Under the pieces are notes generated by a model. It was not told the DNA's origin. It ran no database searches and saw only the letters and a list, made by a program, of their open reading frames with translations. The translations under genes were made by a program, and so were the position numbers. From positions 1-27,099 of the forward strand of contig LRSR01007767.1 of the NCBI GenBank assembly GCA_001579985.1: a stretch of DNA of 27,099 nt, read 5' to 3'. Below are positions 18,188 through 27,099 of this stretch, piece after piece (the first letter of the stretch is position 1; each line of letters starts with the position of its first letter). The DNA comes from Hypsibius dujardini. Taxonomy: Eukaryota; Tardigrada; Eutardigrada; Parachela; Hypsibiidae.

Positions 18188-19303
18188 TCAGCGGTCACGC
18201 CGCCAGACTTGTGACAATCGCAAGTGCTTCATGGCAAAAAAGAACACCAAAGGATCCATAGTTGTCTGGAGCGAAAACAAAATCTCCGCAACCTGATAAA
18301 ACAATGGCACATTAAAGTCATGCCTTATGCTCTTCAGGAGGTAATAAACGTCGATGGGGGTCCAGCAAATGAGCACACTCAACGTTAAAAGTGTCAAGAG
18401 AAAGTAGCCGTGAGATTTCCGTCTCACTATCGGCGGCGTAGGCAGCGCAACCTTTGTATCCTGAACCTCTTTCGTCGTCCCATGCCGGTAATTAGTTGAA
18501 TCCGTAACCTGGTTCGTGTGCTGTCCCTCGTCTACTCCACCTCGTCTGAGCTTCAACTGCAATCCAGCCAAACGGCGAGCTTCATCCCAGCGAGCTGGAC
18601 GTACAACATTACTTCTTGCGAGGGAGCCCTGTCGTTGGCGTGCCTTAGCGACCCATACGATCGGTAAGGCCAGAACCATAATCAAGTGCGGAAGATTGAA
18701 AAAGAGAATCTCCGCAATTAAGTCGTACGTGGCCAGGACCTCCATATTGATGAAACAGCCATACGTCTCAACAGGTTGGCGGTAATACAGAGCGTCAAGG
18801 ATAAATTCCGGTGCCGCGACGACATGGACGTAGACCCACATGACCAGGCAGAGACAGCAAGCTGTTCGAACCGAGTGAATCGAGCGATAAGAGATGGGAT
18901 GAACCACCGCCCAAATTCGATTGACCGCGATCAAGAGGTGGCAGTGAAATATTCCTGCTTGCAAGACAATCACATTGTAGAGGTAAGCAGTACAGGCGGC
19001 GTTTCCGATGAGCCATTTCATAGAATTCAGATTCGTCATCAAGTCCATGGGGTAGGAAATCATTACGCAAATCAGATTTGCCACGAGCAAGTTGATGAGG
19101 TACACATTAAATGAGGTTCTAAGGGTTGAAACCCTCACAAGAAGCAGGAGCAAGGTGCTGTTGAAAATAATCCCCAAAATACAGGTCAGTAAGGTGAAGG
19201 CCGACAACACATTCCAAAGAGTTGGTACAACGATAATGCTGCCAGCCGTGTTGTTTTGGTTTATTAGCATCATAGAATCGTTCGACACATTAATCATACT
19301 CAT
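18188..19303 (-). CDS. Rhodopsin-like G-protein-coupled receptor (orphan), paralogue B
   Basis: One intronless frame of 371 residues, tandem paralogue of 16551-17621 in the same orientation. Shared features are LINLLVANLIC in TM2, VNRIWAVVHPISYRSIHS after TM3, a YGCFINM second loop, CWTPIDVYYLL in TM6 and MDPLVFFFA in TM7. The third intracellular loop is longer than in paralogue A, with Arg-rich and Gln-rich stretches, and the C-tail is short and basic (WRRDR). N-terminal NVS, NDS and NNT are glycosylation sites. Both copies depart from DRY and NPxxY in the same way, so the change predates their duplication. No ligand class can be named. Confidence 0.93.
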   Translation of the reverse strand: MSMINVSNDSMMLINQNNTAGSIIVVPTLWNVLSAFTLLTCILGIIFNSTLLLLLVRVSTLRTSFNVYLINLLVANLICVMISYPMDLMTNLNSMKWLIGNAACTAYLYNVIVLQAGIFHCHLLIAVNRIWAVVHPISYRSIHSVRTACCLCLVMWVYVHVVAAPEFILDALYYRQPVETYGCFINMEVLATYDLIAEILFFNLPHLIMVLALPIVWVAKARQRQGSLARSNVVRPARWDEARRLAGLQLKLRRGGVDEGQHTNQVTDSTNYRHGTTKEVQDTKVALPTPPIVRRKSHGYFLLTLLTLSVLICWTPIDVYYLLKSIRHDFNVPLFYQVAEILFSLQTTMDPLVFFFAMKHLRLSQVWRRDR

Positions 19304-19806
19304 TGTCTTGATTTTTAATCATAACGGTACGGAAAGCATGCCAAAGTAGAAACTGGGAAATAAAGTAAGTGTTCAGAGTTGAAAAAAAGGTAAGAGCAAG
19401 ATTCGGCAAAGTCATATTGAAAAACTGTCTGACTTTGCTTGAAGAGCAAGTGTGTGTGTAACTTTGAGATTAACATCGGCACAGGATAGAAAGGGTTCAC
19501 TAGATTTGTTTACAAACTGCACGGGAGTCTAAAGAGCAGGCTCCCCCCCGGCAGGGAACACACCAATATTGACAGGAGCTTGCTAAGTGTTGCTTTTAAC
19601 TTCCCGTACTGGTCAAACATTATTATTGCCAATGATCCACAAGTTCACTCAACATTGCCAAGCTGTGGGAGCAAGCACGAAGTGAAAGATGCAGGCACGT
19701 GTGTGTGTTTCAAGGACGGATAGCATGAGTGGTGCCGGACGCGTGCACATGATTCAAACTAACACAGGTGCGTTGTGCAGTGAAAAAGAAATCAGCAAGG
19801 TCACAA
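19304..19806. other. Spacer between receptor B and G6PD
   Basis: It contains the receptor B promoter side and the G6PD 3' flank. I see no gene, repeat or clear AATAAA on the minus strand. Confidence 0.5.
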
Positions 19807-22271
19807 TTATTTGCTCGGGCCAGGCCATTTATACGTGCCGGTGTAGATAAAGTTGTTTTCAGCCAACAGCCTGTCCGCATCACGCGGACCGCGGCTGCCG
19901 AACTCATAATCAATCGGTTTGACTTTTTCATTCTCGATTTGATGAAGCAGCGGGGTGAATATACGCCAGGTCTCTTCCAGCTCGTCGTTGCGAACAAAGT
20001 GGATTTGTCGGCCGCGTAGAATCTCCAGGAAAAGTAGCTGATACGCTTCGGCAAGAACCACGCCCTAGCGTCAAACGCCATAATTTTCAAATTTGTTGAA
20101 TAGTCCCGTTACAATAGAGTATACTGTACAGTATAGCTGTGGCACGATTTCTCGACGAAAAACGTTAATCGGAACACATGTTATTATGCCGGTGTTCCGA
20201 TTAACGTTTTTCATCAAGAAATCGTGCCACAGCTGTACAACATACCTCGTAGCGTTTACTGTAGGTCATGTCAAGCTCCGTTTCCTCCATGCCAAAGTGG
20301 CTGTTGGGTGTTTTGGTCATCATTTTCAGGTAGATTGCTTCGTTCGGCTGAAATCGAATGACCAGCTCGTCCCGTTTGGCGCCTGTTCCGGGCATTATAT
20401 CTCCGTCAGGTTTCTTAAATTGGACGCGGATCTCGGCTTTTCTTTCGTTCAACGCTAGCAAAACAACACGTCGCATAATTAGTGCCCAGTAAATAATAAT
20501 GGCAACCTGCTGTCTGTGAGATGGAAAGTGGCTGTCACACCTTTTCCGGCTCGGAGAATCCAGGGTACGCCTTCCCATCTTTCGTTGTCTATCTTTAAGA
20601 CCAACGCGGCAAACGTTGGCGTCACAGACCCTTTCGGGACAGTCGGATCATCCAAATAGCCCATCTTTTCATCTTCGGTTTTTCCGGTCGGATTGCCAAG
20701 GTACTGGCCGAAAACGGAGTTCTCAATCGTAGCAGGCGCTATGCGACGCAGAACTCGAACCTTAGCGAAGAATAAGGATCGTACACCAAAACGTGCTTGT
20801 TGATTTAGGACATTCTTGATGACTCGACGGAATTTACTTAGCACTTCTTACGTTAAGTGCTGTACCTTTTCATCGCGAATGTCTTCAGCATTGAGGCTAA
20901 CCGGTTTTTCCATGGCGGCCAGACAAAAGATCTGCATCAGGTGGTTCTGAATTATGTCACTACAACACGCGAGCAACAAAGTTGAAGACTCGTAGACATG
21001 CCTTGTTCACGGCCACAAATTGTCTGGGAAACTCGGCTTCGTCCGCTTTTTAGTTCTCCTTACCGAATAATGCCATATTCATCAAAGTACCCGCCTCGGC
21101 CTTGCGTTCCGATGGGTTCTTTGAAAGTTATCATCACGCTGGCGACATTGTGGTTGTTCCAGGCAGGGTTAAATATCCTATTCGCAAACCTATTGCGAGC
21201 AAAAATTAATCCCCGAAGTGTGAACGTGTGCGCTGCCTGTATAATGTGTATAACAGCCAGTAGAATGCAATTGAGGTTACCTCAAGGTAATGAGGTTTTG
21301 GACGAGTTCCTTGCCGAGATAATGGTCGATACGGTAGATCTCCTCTTCCGTGAAGAGGCTGTTGAGGTGTGTTGCCAGCTTTCGGGAAGATTCAAGGTCA
21401 TGACCGAAAGGTTTCTCGAGGACTATTCTATTCCAACCTCTGTGATTGATGATCGTATACACCAACAACTTAGCATTAAGCTCTTGCCATGAGGTGCCTG
21501 AATGAACACTTACGTTTTTCCCCAACAGTTCTCTCGTATGTGCTGGGTTGCCGTATCAAAGACAAAGGGCGGAAGCGACAGATAGAAAACGCGGTTGCCC
21601 GCATTTGTCTTTGCCTCACGTTCGTTCAGGCTTTCATTAAGTCGCTTGAAATCTTCGCTGCTGTCGTAGGACCCGGAAATGTAGAGATTGTTTTTGATGA
21701 AGGCAAAGAACTTTTCCTCTTCTCCCTTCATAATCTGCAAATCAAATCTGTCCGCTTTAGCAGCTCCCCAAGGTAATGACAGGAAAGTGGTGCCATCACC
21801 CAGACACCATTTTCCTTTATTCTGTTCGCCAAAGCAATTAATAAATCGATAAAAAAGCGCATGTGTATTCATGAGCAACTTCAGAGCTCCGACATCGATT
21901 GAACTGTTTTGTGCCGGTGCGTGCGGTAACAATCGCCCAATCATGGTATGCACTCAAGCACAAACCTTGCAGTTGGCTTGAAAAGACTTTCGGAGATCAT
22001 CAATCGAGAGCTTGGATCGAGCATAGCCCACAAAGCTCGTATTCTTTGGCAGCAGATCGTCCCGAAAAAGAGACCTAAAACCAAACTACTTTTATTAGAT
22101 CATCAAGCAAAAGAGAATTCCGCAAGAACCTTACCAAAGGACCGGGTAGATCTTTTTCTTAGCAAGATCCCCCGACGCCCCCAATATGATGATGGAGTAC
22201 AGGGCATCTTCTTGCCATTCATCCTTAGGGAGTCCACCGGGTTTGTTATCGTTCTCCTTGACGGAAGGCAT
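19807..22271 (-). CDS. G6PD: Glucose-6-phosphate 1-dehydrogenase, complete, nine exons
   Basis: Minus-strand exons 22271-22135, 22074-21966, 21734-21514, 21439-21281, 21189-21064, 20959-20866, 20760-20541, 20454-20246 and 20064-19807 join in phase to 510 residues; the human enzyme has 515. It oxidises glucose 6-phosphate and yields NADPH in the cytosolic pentose phosphate pathway. Motifs are [13 protein letters not shown] (31-43, coenzyme fold), [14 protein letters not shown] (192-200, substrate binding), QNHLMQ with the catalytic His, [18 protein letters not shown], and the C-terminal SRGP and [10 protein letters not shown]. The acceptor of exon 3 at ATTATGAAG is the least certain border; it makes the protein about three residues shorter there than human. 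Nothing suggests inactivity. Intron 8 carries a long hairpin beside its donor. Confidence 0.97.
20129..20235. mobile_element. Long hairpin MITE in G6PD intron 8
   Basis: Arms 20135-20177 and 20192-20234 pair at 41 of 43 bases around a 14-base loop, with AGCTGTGGCACGATTT at the outer end. TA flanks can be read at 20127-20128 and 20236-20237 if a small insertion (TATAG) is allowed on the left. The outer end resembles the CAGCTGTAGCGG terminus of the element at 9615. It fills most of a 181-bp intron and starts 12 bases after the 5' splice site. Confidence 0.9.
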
Positions 22272-22511
22272 TTTTAGTCAACGTAAAACTGAATCACACA
22301 ACGGGGAAAATATTATCGCTACACGCAGTCTTTTTCTCCTCACGTTTTTTCCCTGTGAGAGAAAAGGATGCACGTACCGTTGCGAGTCAGTATTAAGGCG
22401 CCGTTATGATTTTCGCAATGTATCGAGCGCCAGACGGTAAAGATGACTTGCTAAAACCGGGAATACGTACCGAGTAGACAGAAGCCAGACAGACGGCGGT
22501 GAGCACAGGTA

Positions 22512-22646
22512 CTGCAGAGTCTCGACCATTTGCTACCAAATTTTAGACCCACCCGTATTATATGCCTGTACAAACACTGTTCTACCCTGTAGTCATATAT
22601 ACGGGGGTCGATAAAAACTGGCACCAAGTGGTTGAGACTCTTACTG
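22512..22646. mobile_element. TA-flanked foldback MITE upstream of G6PD (135 bp)
   Basis: Left GAGTCTCGACCATTTG pairs with right CAAGTGGTTGAGACTC. The arms continue inward (GACCCACCCGTA against TACGGGGGTCG) to about 45 bases each. TA lies on both sides (22510-22511 and 22647-22648). It is 241 bp upstream of the G6PD start codon. Confidence 0.85.
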
Positions 22647-22889
22647 TAGCCTCTGCAATGACTAATCGATTTAAATTTACACACAGGTACTGCGTGGAGG
22701 TAGCAAACATATGCAAAGCTGGGCAGTCTGGATGACGCTACAGTCTTCCGGCTTTGCTATCATAACGAACGATTAGGGGGTTGGCGGGGTCCGCACAAAG
22801 GGACGGCGATAGCACGAGGTTGTAGGTGTTAACTATCTGACAGTGCGCTCGAAAGCTTAGTTTTCTAGAGTTTTGATCGGTTGGGTGAA

Positions 22890-23300
22890 TATTAACGGAT
22901 GGTCACCGGAGGAGTAAATTATCTGGTCAACCGATGGCCCCAACTAGAATGAATATTTAGATGGCTGTGAACGGTCGGCCGAAGAAGTCCACTGTCAACC
23001 GCGTGCTGGCCCGGGCGTTTATGCGGGCTGTAGCAGTTGACCGACCAAAAATTGGACCGACCGGAAGAAAAGTGGGCGGTTCAGCCACTGGTTTAAATGG
23101 TTGTGAAGAGGGTAGGGGGCAGTGGATGATCACTGAAGGATTGGACCGTCTGGAAAAGTGACTGCAGGTAGGATTCGATCCACTAGTTCTGAAAGTTGGT
23201 GAACATTCTGCCGGATAAGTTGACGAAACGTCAGGGTGGCAATAGACTCATCCGAATGGTGTACGGTCAGAGGAGCAATGAGCGGCTCAGACGAGTGACC
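22890..23300. repeat. Degenerate GGTC/CCGGARGAAGT repeat tract
   Basis: Similar short blocks recur every 70-120 bases: GGTCACCGGAGGAGT near 22900, GGTCGGCCGAAGAAGT near 22973, GACCGACCGGAAGAAAAGT near 23057, GGACCGTCTGGAAAAGT near 23143 and ACGGTCAGAGGAGCAAT near 23264. It may be an old tandem repeat. The match is by eye only. Confidence 0.35.
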
Positions 23301-23585
23301 TACGGTATGAGCGAGTTGCGATCGGCTGATCGGGTGGCAGTAGATATAGATGTGGTCGAACCATCCATCATTCTTTGCCCAGATACATTTACTGGGCGTA
23401 GTTATACAACGGTAAGATTGAGAGTTGAGGTACTGGTGCGCGTATGGGTGTATACATCTTGCAAAAACAGGTACAATTAAACAGAGCTATACGTACGAAT
23501 TGCGGATCTTGCTGTACGTTTAGGCGTTCACAGTTAGAGAAGGGGGTCAACGAGATCACCCCCAAAAAAGTGACTTAAAAAAATA

Positions 23586-24464
23586 CGAGGGCATGTTGAG
23601 AAGATTGAAAGTTCATTTTTAAAAAAATGGGCGACAAAATTTTAAAATCCAAAATCTTATTCGCAACCAGTAAGGTATTGTGAATAGGAAGTTTCAGTGA
23701 GGTTGGTGAACAACTGGCAATGGGCAGACGCAATAACAAAGCTCACTTGAAAAATTTAAACAATCAGTCGATCGATCATGCATCGCGATAAAAAAGCTCT
23801 CCGAAGCACTGCCTTCAATGATTTTAAAAATCATCAATCTTGAATGTTGTAATCGTTTGAAAGTAACTTTTAGAGACTTGGCTCCATCTATTGCAACCGT
23901 CTGGAGATATTTTTGTGGAGTTCGGATTGGAAGGGTTGATCTGGAAGATCGACCATCTTCAGGACGCCCTGCAACTGCAGTGACGCCCGCAAACGTCTCC
24001 GAAGTTCAGCGCCTCGTCAAGCAAAATCCTCGCGGAACATGTGAGTAGATGGAGCAGGAATTGGGCATCGGATTTTCAGGCTTGCAAGTCATTCTTCATC
24101 GAAAGCTGAAAGTCATGAAGGTCTGTGCCAGATGGGTTCCTCACAAGCTGTCAGAGGACCAAAAACAGACACGCAAAAACTTTTCGGAGCAGATGTGAGA
24201 TATTCGATTTTTTCCTTTTTTCCAAATTGAAGGAATCAGACAATCGTTTTTGAATCAGACAGAGCTGAACGGGGCAGTGACGTCTGCACTGAACCAACTC
24301 TCCATGAATAGCTTTTTGTTTGTGTTCCAGCAATGGCTGGCCCGGTTGAAGAAGTGCATTGAATGCAACGGAGATTATATTGAGAGATCTGAGTGAAATA
24401 TTGTTTATAGGTTGTAATTACAAAAAATTGAAAAGTACTTTCAATCATTTCAGCATGCTCCTCG
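23586..24464 (+). mobile_element. Internally deleted mariner element
   Basis: Terminal repeats of about 27 bases (CGAGGGCATGTTGAGAAG at the left; the reverse complement of CGAGGAGCATGCTGAAATG at the right) are flanked by TA on both sides. The interior encodes pieces of a mariner transposase in one frame: ATVWRYF, DLEDRPSSGRPAT and KVCARWVPHKLSEDQKQ upstream, and WLARLKKCIECNGDY near the C-terminus. In-frame stops are at 24046-24048 and 24196-24198. The DDD catalytic middle is missing. It cannot move by itself. Confidence 0.92.
23866..24396 (+). pseudogene. Mariner transposase remnant
   Basis: The N-terminal helix-turn-helix half runs from about 23866 to 24195, interrupted by TAG at 24046. 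The C-terminal motif K-K-C-I-E-x-N-G-D-Y lies at 24253-24396 in the same frame, ending at TGA. Only about 55 bases separate the two, where roughly 150-200 residues containing the catalytic aspartates are expected. A deletion plus nonsense changes explains this. Confidence 0.9.
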
Positions 24465-24466
24465 TA

Positions 24467-25034
24467 CAATGGGTCTCATTCGAATTTTTGTGATGATTGC
24501 ATCTGTACCTGTTTTTGTGAGCAGTATCGATATTGTGAGCGGTATTCGGTTGCAGAGTGCGCAGAAAGGAAACCCAAATATTCAGAGTCAATGGTACTCC
24601 TAGTAATCTCTCATTGTCATACGATTATTGCCGCATAAGCTAATAAATTCTTTATGAACATATTCGATCGATTCTCCTACGAATTAAATTGTGTAGGCTA
24701 CGCGCTACATCCACTAACCTTTAGACTTTGTTTGCCCGTTGTTCGTGAAGGTCAACTGCAATGTCCAAAGGGACTACTTGCCATTAGACCCAACCATTCA
24801 ATTCCCCTCAAAAGGTTGATCATTTGGTGATCACGTATGTTTTCAGCTAAAAGGTTATCATGACCCATGAAAAATTTTGCAATTACGACGAATCAGATAG
24901 ATCAAAAAGGCCCCCTACATGTATAAGCGCACCGCTTTACCTGGAAGGACAGTGCCGACTTTTTTTCCCGTGAATTATAACTTTTGCCTGCCAATAAAAT
25001 TGAAATCGAGTCGGATCGCTCGATCGTTTTGGTG
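24467..25034. other. Upstream region of receptor 3
   Basis: I see no gene or repeat. TGATCATTTGGTGATCA at about 24821-24837 is a short palindrome. No clear TATA box is present. Confidence 0.45.
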
Positions 25035-26201
25035 ATGAATAACGGTTCGCTGGTACCGATTATGAATCGGTCTATTGACGCTCTCTTTACCGCAAACTTA
25101 ACCGCACAGGAAGCCCCCATAGATCCAGTTTTGATATGCTGGAAAGTTCTCACTGGGATATTCTGCCTTTTTGGGGCTCTATCCAATGTGTTCGTCTTAA
25201 TTGTTCTCATCAAGAGCCCAACATTGCGTCGCGGTGCCGGTCTGCTCATCGCCCATTTGTTGACCTGCCACGTTTTCATGTGTTCCATTGGACAACCGGT
25301 GTACATCCACTTCGTTTGGGCCCATGCCTCAAACAATCCAAATCCAGATAATTCCAACTTCTGCCCCTACTACGCACCCTTTCTCGTCACTATTGGCATT
25401 CTCGTAAACTGGAGCGAGGCAGCCCTTGCTTTCAATCGCTTCGTTGCCGTGTTCTTCCCCACCAAATACGTCGTTCTCAACCGAACCATCGTCCATTATT
25501 CGGTTTTGTTTGTCTGCTGGTCTTGTACTCTGGCTGTCTCTCTTCCACCCGCGTTGGGCGCCTTTGGCAGTTACGAACTAACTTCTTTGGGCACCTGTGG
25601 TGTGCATTACACACTCAGCACTTCAGTCGCATTTGGCTTGACCTTCCTCAATTCATATGTTCCTCTGATTATATTGACTGCCGGCACTGTCATCATCTTA
25701 GCCAAGTTTACGGCAACACATTTCGGGCAAAGTACCGCAATCATCCGGCCGCAGCTGGAGCAGAACGCTGCCGGTCCCCCAGCAGCCCGAACGTCCGAAA
25801 GGCGCAAGCGAGCGTCACGGATGCTACTGGCGTCGTTCGTCCTCAGTCTAGCATGCCAGTTCCCGCTAAATGTCGTCGTGCTTACTGGAACTCAATTCCG
25901 CTTCCCAAAGGAGACTCTATGGATCCGAACTCTTTCCACGCTAGAATTCGCCATCACTCCCGTAAGGATAATGATTTATTATGTCTGAACTTATATGAAC
26001 CAATATAACGGTATGGAAAATGGGAAGAGCTTGCCACTTTTTTCTTTCTAGATTCTTTTTCTAACTATGAACAGGGACTACCACGACAAAGCTTTGGCAT
26101 TAATTCGGCCGTGGACGTGTGTTCAGCCTTCTGGTCAACCGCCACTTGTTCTGTTGACTGGTAAATCACAGTCACCGTCTAATTTGATATATGACGGCTA
26201 G
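25035..26201 (+). CDS. Rhodopsin-like G-protein-coupled receptor (orphan), two exons
   Basis: Exons 25035-25961 and 26052-26201 give 358 residues. The unspliced frame would stop at 25988 after RIMIYYV. The donor CCC|GTAAGG and the acceptor TTTCTTTCTAG instead join AITP to ILFLTMNRDYHDKAL, restoring a normal TM7-helix 8 junction and a tail of about 40 residues. Other features are N-glycosylation sites NGS, NRS and NLT, TM1 with SNVFVLIVL, TM3 ending AFNRFVAVFFP (FNR instead of DRY), a TCGV Cys in loop 2, a long basic third loop (SERRKRASR) and CQFPLN in TM6. It is not a close relative of the two intronless receptors. The start is the first ATG in frame. ATTAAA lies 7 and 38 bases after the stop as possible 3' end signals. 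Confidence 0.9.
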
Positions 26202-27099
26202 TGGTAAATTAAATTTGTGAGAAAACTAATTTTTTGTCATTAAATTGAAGTATTTTATGCGTGAATAAGCGCTTGCCTATATGCTGTACATCGATCAATA
26301 ATACTGTTATTACGAACATGCAACTAATTTGCTGTGGCGTCATGGCCTGATTAGTCAGCTCTCTTACCGGGTCTCAAGGTTTAAGTACCTAATGAACCGA
26401 ACTAATCGAACCAGTCGATCTAATCGGAATCAGTCTCCTGATTTCACATCCAAGTTTTCATTTCTGTACCGTATGCTCGCAGTCTCAAGGGACAGCTAAG
26501 CCCCGCCTCCCTCAGTATGGCCCTGCACTCAATTGAACGTTCAATCTGATTCACTGTTCTCTGATTGGCTGATTTCGTACAGCTGACTCATTGTGCTCGA
26601 TTGATTGATTGTGCAGTTGTGCTTTTTCGTATATTTCTCCCTGCAGAGTTAATTTGGTGTACGGAACTGAATAGGCACGGCCCGGGTTGCTTAAAATTTA
26701 CGGTTAGGGCGGAAAAGTGTCTCTTGTGATCACAACCATACGGTAATTCAGTTCAGTTCAGTGGAGAAAACGAAACGATTCAGTCAGTCCCACTCGCCGC
26801 GTATTACGTCCCAACTCACCACATAATTAAGCAAGATCTTTAAATTTACCGAGCTGTCTGTCAGTGTCTGTTCTCTCAGTATCAGAGTATGAGAATATTA
26901 TAATTTGACGAGTTTTTTTGCTAAACTGGCGGAAAGATATAGATAAATGCGCCACAACTGGGTATAAAATACATGATTAAAAGTGGAAATTGAAATTTCT
27001 TGCTTTGGGGCTGCCAAGCAATCTCGTGTTCAAGAAAAATAGCTTGGCCCTCAAGCGCGGTCTCCATTTCGGCAATCCTTCACAACAATTCTTCTAAAA
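26202..27099. other. 3' flank of receptor 3; possible promoter of a gene to the right
   Basis: I see no coding exon. 26495-26600 has a GC-box-like CCCCGCCTCC and an inverted CCAAT (GATTGGCTG). 26755-26795 has clustered TCAGT initiator-like repeats (TTCAGTTCAGTTCAGTGG). Together these could be a promoter and leader of a gene beyond the window. The evidence is motif-level only. Confidence 0.3.

Larger units (their letters stand above)
22272..23583. other. G6PD upstream region, no gene recognised
   Basis: 22272-22500 should contain the G6PD leader and promoter, but no TATA box is evident on the minus strand. A foldback element follows at 22512-22646. 22890-23300 has loosely repeating GGTC, CCGGAAGAAGT-like units. 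The plus-strand open frames here have no recognisable domain. Confidence 0.5.

Noticed and set aside
23177-23190. A 14-base match, GATCCACTAGTTCT, to a common cloning-vector polylinker
   Set aside because: The flanks do not continue the vector sequence on either side, and the surrounding DNA looks genomic. Chance resemblance is likelier than contamination.
25983-26165. Alternative splice for receptor 3 using TAT|GTCTGA and an acceptor at 26074, giving YYGLPRQSF
   Set aside because: The donor is weak and the result keeps an Arg inside TM7. The 25961/26052 junction has better sites and gives a normal TM7 end.
1-27099. tRNA, rRNA or CRISPR loci
   Set aside because: I found no cloverleaf-compatible A/B-box pairs, no ribosomal RNA blocks and no regularly spaced repeats. 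This was by eye; tRNAscan-SE and Rfam were not run.

Overview
This is eukaryotic, animal DNA. Genes carry short GT-AG introns, nothing is organised in operons, and the products include a Gα subunit, three seven-helix receptors, a THO-complex-like subunit and glucose-6-phosphate dehydrogenase (G6PD). Secreted CAP proteins with a Cys-Pro-rich hinge and chitin-binding-like modules point to an ecdysozoan. A tardigrade would fit, but I cannot prove that from the sequence. Intron boundaries below were placed by eye from splice sites, reading frame and family alignment.

Layout. 79-1609 (+) and 2788-4687 (+) are two tandem CAP-domain genes; the first lacks its signal-peptide exon, which lies left of the window. 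4688-8428 has no intact gene. It holds a fragment duplicated from a Gα gene, a decayed C-terminal piece of homogentisate 1,2-dioxygenase split by a TTAA-flanked element, and CAGA-type simple repeats. 8429-10809 (+) is a two-exon Gα gene. 11457-13134 (-), a CS-domain protein, and 13703-15635 (+), a short THOC5-like protein, are divergent over a 568-bp spacer that contains two copies of a palindromic element. 16551-17621 (-) and 18188-19303 (-) are two intronless paralogous receptors. 19807-22271 (-) is a complete nine-exon G6PD. 22272-25034 holds a foldback element, degenerate repeats and an internally deleted mariner element. 25035-26201 (+) is a third, two-exon receptor. 26202-27099 has no recognised gene.

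Two things stand out. The Gα protein has Leu where nearly every heterotrimeric Gα has the catalytic switch-II Gln; in well-studied Gα proteins this change blocks GTP hydrolysis, so this may be a naturally locked-on or atypically regulated Gα. The window is also dense in terminal-inverted-repeat or foldback elements. About twelve are visible, many bounded by TA, and several sit in introns or in the shared promoter. One family carries a CACGTG E-box in each arm, one element carries a CLEAR-type GTCACGTGAC site, one forms a long hairpin just inside a G6PD 5' splice site, and one TTAA element occupies nearly all of a possible intron in the dioxygenase remnant.

The genes do not form an obvious pathway. 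The receptors and the Gα are all signalling components, but nothing in the sequence shows that they act together.
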